From contig CANJJB010000001.1 in NCBI GenBank assembly GCA_947474635.1, positions 55,768-119,767 of the forward strand: a stretch of DNA of 64,000 nucleotides, given 5' to 3'. The position numbers and the translations under genes were made by a program. The stretch is from Parachlamydiales bacterium. Its GTDB lineage: Bacteria > Chlamydiota > Chlamydiia > Chlamydiales > Rhabdochlamydiaceae. Shown here one piece after another: positions 58,713 to 64,000 of the stretch; position 1 is the stretch's first letter; each line of letters begins with the position of its first letter. The notes below the pieces were generated by a model. It did no database searches. It was not told the origin of the DNA and worked only from the letters and a program-made list of their open reading frames with translations.

Positions 58713-61700
58713 ATGGACGGCATGGATCACGATATTTCAGCTAAAACAGGGCGCGTATTAAATGTTATTTTGCTATGCCTAATTTTAATTTTAGTGAGAG
58801 TTTGGTACTTAGCCGTCATAGAGCACGATGAGCAAATTGAACAATCACACAAACCCCACCGCCGGGTTATCGTTGAGCCTGCTCCGAGAGCTACGATTCA
58901 AGATCGCTTTAACATCCCCTTGGCGATCAATAAAATTCAATATAATGCAGCCATCTGTTATGCCGACATCCGGCACATCCCTTCCGTCATATGGAAAAAA
59001 TCCAAAGAAGGCAAAACCGTAAGACGCCAAGCACGCTTAGAGCACGTTGAGTCCCTTGCAGCCAAGTTAAGTGAAGAACTTGGCATCGAGTCCCAAGCTA
59101 TTGAAGACACCATCCACGGCAAGGCCTCTCTTTTCCCCCACACCCCCTTTGTAATTAAAGAAAATATCACAGAAGAGGAGTACTACAAACTCCGCATGCT
59201 TGAAAAAGATTGGATCGGATTGCAAGCCCAAAGAGTTGCTAAGAGGTTCTACCCCCAAGAAAAAACTGCCTGCGATATCGTGGGCTATTTAGGCACCATC
59301 AGCGGGGAGCAGTACCAGCAGATCGCAGACGAGATGAACACCTTGCAAGCCTACCTTAGAGCCCGAGAAAAAAATGAAAAGCCCTTTCTTCCTGCTGGTT
59401 TTTACGACCCTATTCAGGTGCGCGAAAGACTCGCGGAAATTCAAGAAAAGTCTTACACAATCCACGATCTTGTTGGTAAATCTGGTCTCGAGGCCTTTTA
59501 TGAAGAGGAATTGCGCGGGACATATGGTAAAAAAATATATGAGATTGGAGCGCAAGGATCTTTTTTAAGAGAGCTACCAGGCTCCCGCAAACCCATGCCC
59601 GGACGGAGTCTTATCCTCTCCATCTCAGCTGAACTCCAAAACGTTGCAGAAGAGCTTTTATCTGCAAATGAAGGCATAAAATCGGATGGCAGCCACCCTG
59701 TGATCGATGAAGAGTGGATGAAGGGTGGGGCTATTGTTGCCATGGATCCAAAAACAGGTGAAGTTGTGGCTATGGCCTCTTATCCTCGCTTTAACCCCAA
59801 CGACTTTATCCCTTCTAAGGATCAAGAAGAGAAAAAAATAAAAGAGCTCTCGGTAAACAAGTGGCTTGAAAATGAAGCCTACATTGGACAAATCTGGGAT
59901 GGCATAAAACCTCTAGAAAGAGAATCCTTCTCATTTATCAGAAAACAATATGAACAAGAAAAAATCTATCTCTCATGGGATCTTTTTCTCAATACGATTC
60001 TTGCTCCAAAAAGCTCTGCAAGAAAAGTCATGAGCCAAATTACTGACATCAAAACTGCCTTGGATATTCAAAAGCAAGGAACCTCTCATCCCCTACTGAG
60101 AGAAATTCCCTCTGAACAAGACCGCCTTCTTGTAGTCGACCTCTGCTCTCTTGGTGCAAAAAATAGCTTTTTTGAAAACAATACTCCACTTGAAACGCAA
60201 ACACTTGCTAGCTACCACCTCTTCAGACAATCTGCCCTACGCGAGCAAGCAAAGATAAAAATAGCGATGAAAGAGCTTCACCACGATCATGACTTTACCA
60301 AGTGGAGAAGCGCCCACTTTAAAGGTTTTCTCAAAAGAAAAAGATCAGAAGAAAAAAAGGCGAAAAAATATCCCAAACCTTATACGGACTATCTAGATGC
60401 TGCCCAAAAAAAACTCTTCCAAGCTTTTTGGAATACTTACCACCACGTTTTTTTATATACAGCCATCACAGGTAAATCCCCCGTTGATCACGAACACTAC
60501 CCTTCACTGCAACCTTATTTTGCCACCCTTAAACACCTCCATACAGCAAGTGGAGAAGATGATCTTAAGAAACTCTTACTCTCACTTACTCCCCAAGCAG
60601 GTCTTTCTTATCTGCAGACGATGCGCTCTTTTGAAGAGCTCACATCTCCTCTACACGGTTTTTATGCTAGAGTAAGAAAAAACAAAGAAGAGCAGGTAGA
60701 AAAACATTTGGCAGCCGCCTTTTATCCTGTAACAGGTTATGGCTACGGCAGATCACAAGCCTATAGACAAGAGCACGCGCTTGGATCAGTTTTCAAACTT
60801 GCAACAGCCTACCAAGCTCTTTTAGAAAGATCGCAAAGACCTATTAAAGGTGACTTAAACCCCTTAACCCTCATTGATGATTTGAAAGGAGACAAAACCT
60901 CCACTTCCTTATCGCAAGTACTCGGGTACACAGAACAAGGCGCGCCTATTCTTAGACGTCATAAAGGAGGACTTCTTCCAAGAAGTGCTTATAGCGGTAT
61001 GGGCAGACTCGATATTTTTGGAGCCTTTGAGCAATCGAGCAACATTTATTTCTCTATTTTAGCAAGTGAACATCTAGCAATTCCCTCTAATCTTGCAAAA
61101 GCTGCCTATGCTTTAGGGTTTGGACAAAAAACCGGCATTGATCTTCCGAATGAGGTCTCTGGCAAAGTTCCCACTGATTTAGACAGCAACCTTTCTGGCT
61201 TATATTCTTTTGCAATTGGGCAACATGCATTTGCCGTATCTCCTCTTCAAACTGCCGTCATGATGGGCGCCATTGCAACCAAAGGAAATGTTGTTAAACC
61301 AAAAGTTGTAAAAGTTCTCTCGGGAAAAGAAGTCATCAAAGATGAAGACCCTCTTTTTTCTCGCTCGCAGTTCTCTTTTCAAGACGCGCTATCTCTCGTA
61401 GGTGTCAATTTCCCCCTTTTTACACAAGCAACACCCAACCTACAAGAAGCCTCTATCCATTACACGCCTGTAGAAATTGAAAGAACGATTCCCTTTCCTC
61501 CCGATGTTTTTCAAGTACTCACGCAAGGAATGCTACGCTCTGTGAAGGGACCCCGCGGCGGCTCAAGACCTGGCATCATGCGCAACCTCTATCCTCATCC
61601 CACTGCCGTTAGAGACTACTACGAACTGCACAACGAGTTACTTCCTAAAACAGGAACAGCGCAGGTTCTTTGCAAACCCTCTATTGATAATGAAACCCCT

Positions 61701-61910
61701 GCCCACATGCGTACACATATCTGGTTTGCAACGATTGCCTACCCTAAAAACAAAATACTCTCAGCACATCCCTTCGAAGACCCTGAACTCATCGTCGTTG
61801 TTCTTTCAAAGTATGGAAGAGCCGGTAGAGAAAATGCTCCCATGGCAACACAGATCATTAAGAAGTGGAGAGAGATTCAAGAAAAACACAAGACAGATGG
61901 GAAGAGATAA
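58713..61910 (+). CDS. Penicillin-binding protein 2 (transpeptidase), chlamydial type with large insertion
   Basis: GSVFKLATAYQAL (SxxK), EQSSNIYFS (SxN), LPKTGTAQV (KTG); ~400 aa insert after MDPKTGEVVAMASYPRFNPNDF. Confidence 0.95.
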   Translation: MDGMDHDISAKTGRVLNVILLCLILILVRVWYLAVIEHDEQIEQSHKPHRRVIVEPAPRATIQDRFNIPLAINKIQYNAAICYADIRHIPSVIWKKSKEGKTVRRQARLEHVESLAAKLSEELGIESQAIEDTIHGKASLFPHTPFVIKENITEEEYYKLRMLEKDWIGLQAQRVAKRFYPQEKTACDIVGYLGTISGEQYQQIADEMNTLQAYLRAREKNEKPFLPAGFYDPIQVRERLAEIQEKSYTIHDLVGKSGLEAFYEEELRGTYGKKIYEIGAQGSFLRELPGSRKPMPGRSLILSISAELQNVAEELLSANEGIKSDGSHPVIDEEWMKGGAIVAMDPKTGEVVAMASYPRFNPNDFIPSKDQEEKKIKELSVNKWLENEAYIGQIWDGIKPLERESFSFIRKQYEQEKIYLSWDLFLNTILAPKSSARKVMSQITDIKTALDIQKQGTSHPLLREIPSEQDRLLVVDLCSLGAKNSFFENNTPLETQTLASYHLFRQSALREQAKIKIAMKELHHDHDFTKWRSAHFKGFLKRKRSEEKKAKKYPKPYTDYLDAAQKKLFQAFWNTYHHVFLYTAITGKSPVDHEHYPSLQPYFATLKHLHTASGEDDLKKLLLSLTPQAGLSYLQTMRSFEELTSPLHGFYARVRKNKEEQVEKHLAAAFYPVTGYGYGRSQAYRQEHALGSVFKLATAYQALLERSQRPIKGDLNPLTLIDDLKGDKTSTSLSQVLGYTEQGAPILRRHKGGLLPRSAYSGMGRLDIFGAFEQSSNIYFSILASEHLAIPSNLAKAAYALGFGQKTGIDLPNEVSGKVPTDLDSNLSGLYSFAIGQHAFAVSPLQTAVMMGAIATKGNVVKPKVVKVLSGKEVIKDEDPLFSRSQFSFQDALSLVGVNFPLFTQATPNLQEASIHYTPVEIERTIPFPPDVFQVLTQGMLRSVKGPRGGSRPGIMRNLYPHPTAVRDYYELHNELLPKTGTAQVLCKPSIDNETPAHMRTHIWFATIAYPKNKILSAHPFEDPELIVVVLSKYGRAGRENAPMATQIIKKWREIQEKHKTDGKR

Positions 61911-61945
61911 CGCTTCCCCCCACCTTTTTTAATTCACTAGACTAC

Positions 61946-62107
61946 TAGCCCTCTTTCGAAACTCCATTTACTCGTTAAAATTGCCATTTTTTGCATCTTT
62001 CTAATCAAATTCATCGAACATGTGTGCTCACATGCTTTAAAAATTTGATTAGAAAGATGCATAAAAATCATCAACTTTCCCAAGCAAAGCGAGTTTCGAA
62101 AGGGATC
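61946..62107. repeat. Long imperfect palindrome (~75 bp arms), convergent intergenic
   Basis: ctttcgaaactccatttactcgttaaaattgccattttttgcatctttctaatcaaatt...acatgtgtgctcacatgc...aatttgattagaaagatgcataaaaatcatcaactttcccaagcaaagcgagtttcgaaag. Confidence 0.93.
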
Positions 62108-62111
62108 TACT

Positions 62112-62756
62112 TTAATCGTAATTTCTGCAACGACGCTGCGATGCATCGCTTGTTGAAGCGTTAGCTGCCTGCGCATCTTTAGAACCTTTTTGATAACCTT
62201 TTGTGTAACCAACTTCATGACCTTCGGCATAACCTTTTTTGTAGTTTTCTTCAAATGCGCTCTGGCTGATGGATGATCTTTCAACATAAGCTCTCAGATA
62301 TCCCTGATCATATCCATTTTGATACGAATCTTGAGACAATAGAACTAAGCACTGCGCAGCATCAAGCGGCATTGCAAAAAGCGTCTGGCCATTGGCTTGG
62401 TTCACAAGCAAGTAAGAACACTGTTTTAGCACTTCTTGATTTGACGCGTCGCTTTCATCAAGGCCTGTATTTCCATATTTAGGATAAGCAATTATCTCCG
62501 TGCCATAAGCCCAATCGTTAGGAACGCACTTATAAGCTGCTGGAGCTAACTGAACATCGTTCCACCATTCACTTAAACCTCTCAGTCTTGGAACAAAACC
62601 CATCACTTTCCAGTGGCTTCCGTCGGATAAAACAAAATAACCATTCGATCCTTTTGTAGTCACTTTAGCTGCAAGCGTAACCCCACAGATCTCAGCACGT
62701 ATGTTTACACTAGAAAACACAAACACAGCAAATGCCATCATCAACCATCTTTTCAT
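62112..62756 (-). CDS. Exported protein with C-terminal Gly/Tyr tandem motif
   Basis: Signal peptide MKRWLMMAFAVFVFSSVNIRAE; NGYDQGYLRAY...YKKGYAEGHEVGYTKGYQKGSKDA. Confidence 0.65.
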   Translation of the reverse strand: MKRWLMMAFAVFVFSSVNIRAEICGVTLAAKVTTKGSNGYFVLSDGSHWKVMGFVPRLRGLSEWWNDVQLAPAAYKCVPNDWAYGTEIIAYPKYGNTGLDESDASNQEVLKQCSYLLVNQANGQTLFAMPLDAAQCLVLLSQDSYQNGYDQGYLRAYVERSSISQSAFEENYKKGYAEGHEVGYTKGYQKGSKDAQAANASTSDASQRRCRNYD

Positions 62757-62871
62757 CAGAGACTCCTTTTTGTAGTTTCAAGCAGACATTAGCATCTGCA
62801 AAAAAACACTATAGTTCTTTTCGTGAAATATTGGCTACAAATTCAACAGCAAATTTCAGAATGATCTTTTG

Positions 62872-63837
62872 TTAAAGAGAACGTTGCGGGGCAACTGCGA
62901 GCGCTTCTCTAAAATACTGAATGGTTCTTAAGAGGCCTTCTTCGAGAGAAATTTTAGGCTGCCAGTTGAGAGTTGTTTGAGCAAGAGTGATGTCAGGACG
63001 TCTTTGTTTAGGATCATCACTGGGGAGAGGTTTGAAAATAAGCTGGGAAGAAGATCCTGTTAGTTTTAAGACAAGTTCTGCTAGCGCTAGCATGTGAAAT
63101 TCAACGGGATTACCAAGGTTCATGGGACCTGTGATAGATTGATCTGTTGCCATGAAAAGAAGAAAGGCGTCGATGAGATCGTCTACGTAGCAAAAAGATC
63201 TGGTCTGTGATCCATCACCATAAATGGTGATAGGTTCTCCACGCAGGGCTTGAACGATAAAATTAGAAACAACTCTTCCATCATTGGGATGCATGTTGGG
63301 GCCGTAGGTATTGAAAATGCGAGCAACTTTAATCGGTATTCCGTACTGTCTTTTGTAATCAAAAAAAAGAGTCTCTGCGCAGCGCTTGCTCTCATCGTAG
63401 CACGATCTGAGACCTGTTGGGTTAACATTACCCCAATAGCTCTCTTTTTGAGGATGCTCGTGCGGATCTCCATAGACTTCACTTGTTGAAGCTTGAAAGA
63501 TCTTTACGTCCTTGAGTTCTTTTGCAAGGGTGAGCATGTTAATTGCGCCTTCGATGCTTGTCTTGATTGTTTGTACAGGATCAAACTGGTAGTGGATAGG
63601 AGATGCGGGACATGCAAGATTATAAATCTCATCCACTTCGACATGAAGAGGTTGACATACGTCATGGCGGATGAGTTCAAAAAAGGGGTTATTGAGAAAA
63701 GGAAGAAGATTGTTTTTCGAGCCTGTGAAAAAGTTATCAACGCAAAGCACTTCACACCCTTGCGCAAGCAACCTTTCACATAGATGGGAGCCTAAAAATC
63801 CGGCCCCGCCTGTAACTAGAACTCTTTTTTTTCCCAT
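62872..63837 (-). CDS. UDP-glucuronate decarboxylase (UXS-type NAD-dependent epimerase)
   Basis: [85 protein letters not shown]. Confidence 0.93.
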   Translation of the reverse strand: MGKKRVLVTGGAGFLGSHLCERLLAQGCEVLCVDNFFTGSKNNLLPFLNNPFFELIRHDVCQPLHVEVDEIYNLACPASPIHYQFDPVQTIKTSIEGAINMLTLAKELKDVKIFQASTSEVYGDPHEHPQKESYWGNVNPTGLRSCYDESKRCAETLFFDYKRQYGIPIKVARIFNTYGPNMHPNDGRVVSNFIVQALRGEPITIYGDGSQTRSFCYVDDLIDAFLLFMATDQSITGPMNLGNPVEFHMLALAELVLKLTGSSSQLIFKPLPSDDPKQRRPDITLAQTTLNWQPKISLEEGLLRTIQYFREALAVAPQRSL

Positions 63838-63838
63838 A

Positions 63839-64000
63839 CTAGATAATAAGCTGCAATATCATTTCTGTAACAACAAATAAGATGATGATCGCAAGGACGA
63901 TCTTTCCACCTGGAAGTTGATGCTGCTCTTTCTGATATTTTTTAACATACCTACCCATCCATACCATCAAAGGCGGCAGGAGACCAAAGAGTAGAGCGCA
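63839..64000 (-). CDS. C-terminus of a membrane protein (possible transporter), truncated by window edge
   Basis: Open frame [53 protein letters not shown]; stop overlaps UXS start region. Confidence 0.6.
   Translation of the reverse strand, partial: CALLFGLLPPLMVWMGRYVKKYQKEQHQLPGGKIVLAIIILFVVTEMILQLII

Noticed and set aside
58713-61910. Large insertion in PBP2 as novelty
   Set aside because: Large chlamydial PBP2-type proteins of similar length are known, so probably normal for the phylum
1-64000. CRISPR arrays, rRNA operons, transposases, prophage
   Set aside because: No regularly spaced direct repeats, rRNA-like sequence, transposase/integrase or phage structural gene recognised in the window

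Overview
The gene content and order identify this window as a member of the Chlamydiae, probably an environmental or Parachlamydiales-like lineage. Conserved chlamydial blocks are SNF2 helicase-mreB-pckG; ndk; clpX-clpP-tig-tRNA-Gly; a type III secretion (T3S) locus in the order chaperone-CdsD-E-F-G-x-[insert]-CdsN-O-P-Q-Pkn5-CdsC; mcsA/mcsB-like; frr-pyrH-tsf-rpsB; and PBP2. Accessory material is spliced between these blocks: an F-box-like protein between mreB and pckG; an AAA/DUF1703 ATPase, a SET-domain protein and a BrnT/BrnA module inside the T3S locus; a polysaccharide-export (Wza/Wzc-like) cassette; a Fic protein; two tandem orphan paralog families; and a signal-peptide-bearing SpeD. 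The strongest candidate for something undescribed is a set of ~150-180 bp near-perfect intergenic palindromes at ~5.3, 14.8, 38.4, 45.9 and 62.0 kb. They share terminal and interior modules in different combinations, and their inner stems co-vary between copies. Other leads are a secretin with about ten tandem modules, a kinase fused to a degenerate PP2C-like domain, and a HigA-like antitoxin remnant absent from the ORF track. Everything is from reading the sequence and ORF translations; no searches were run.
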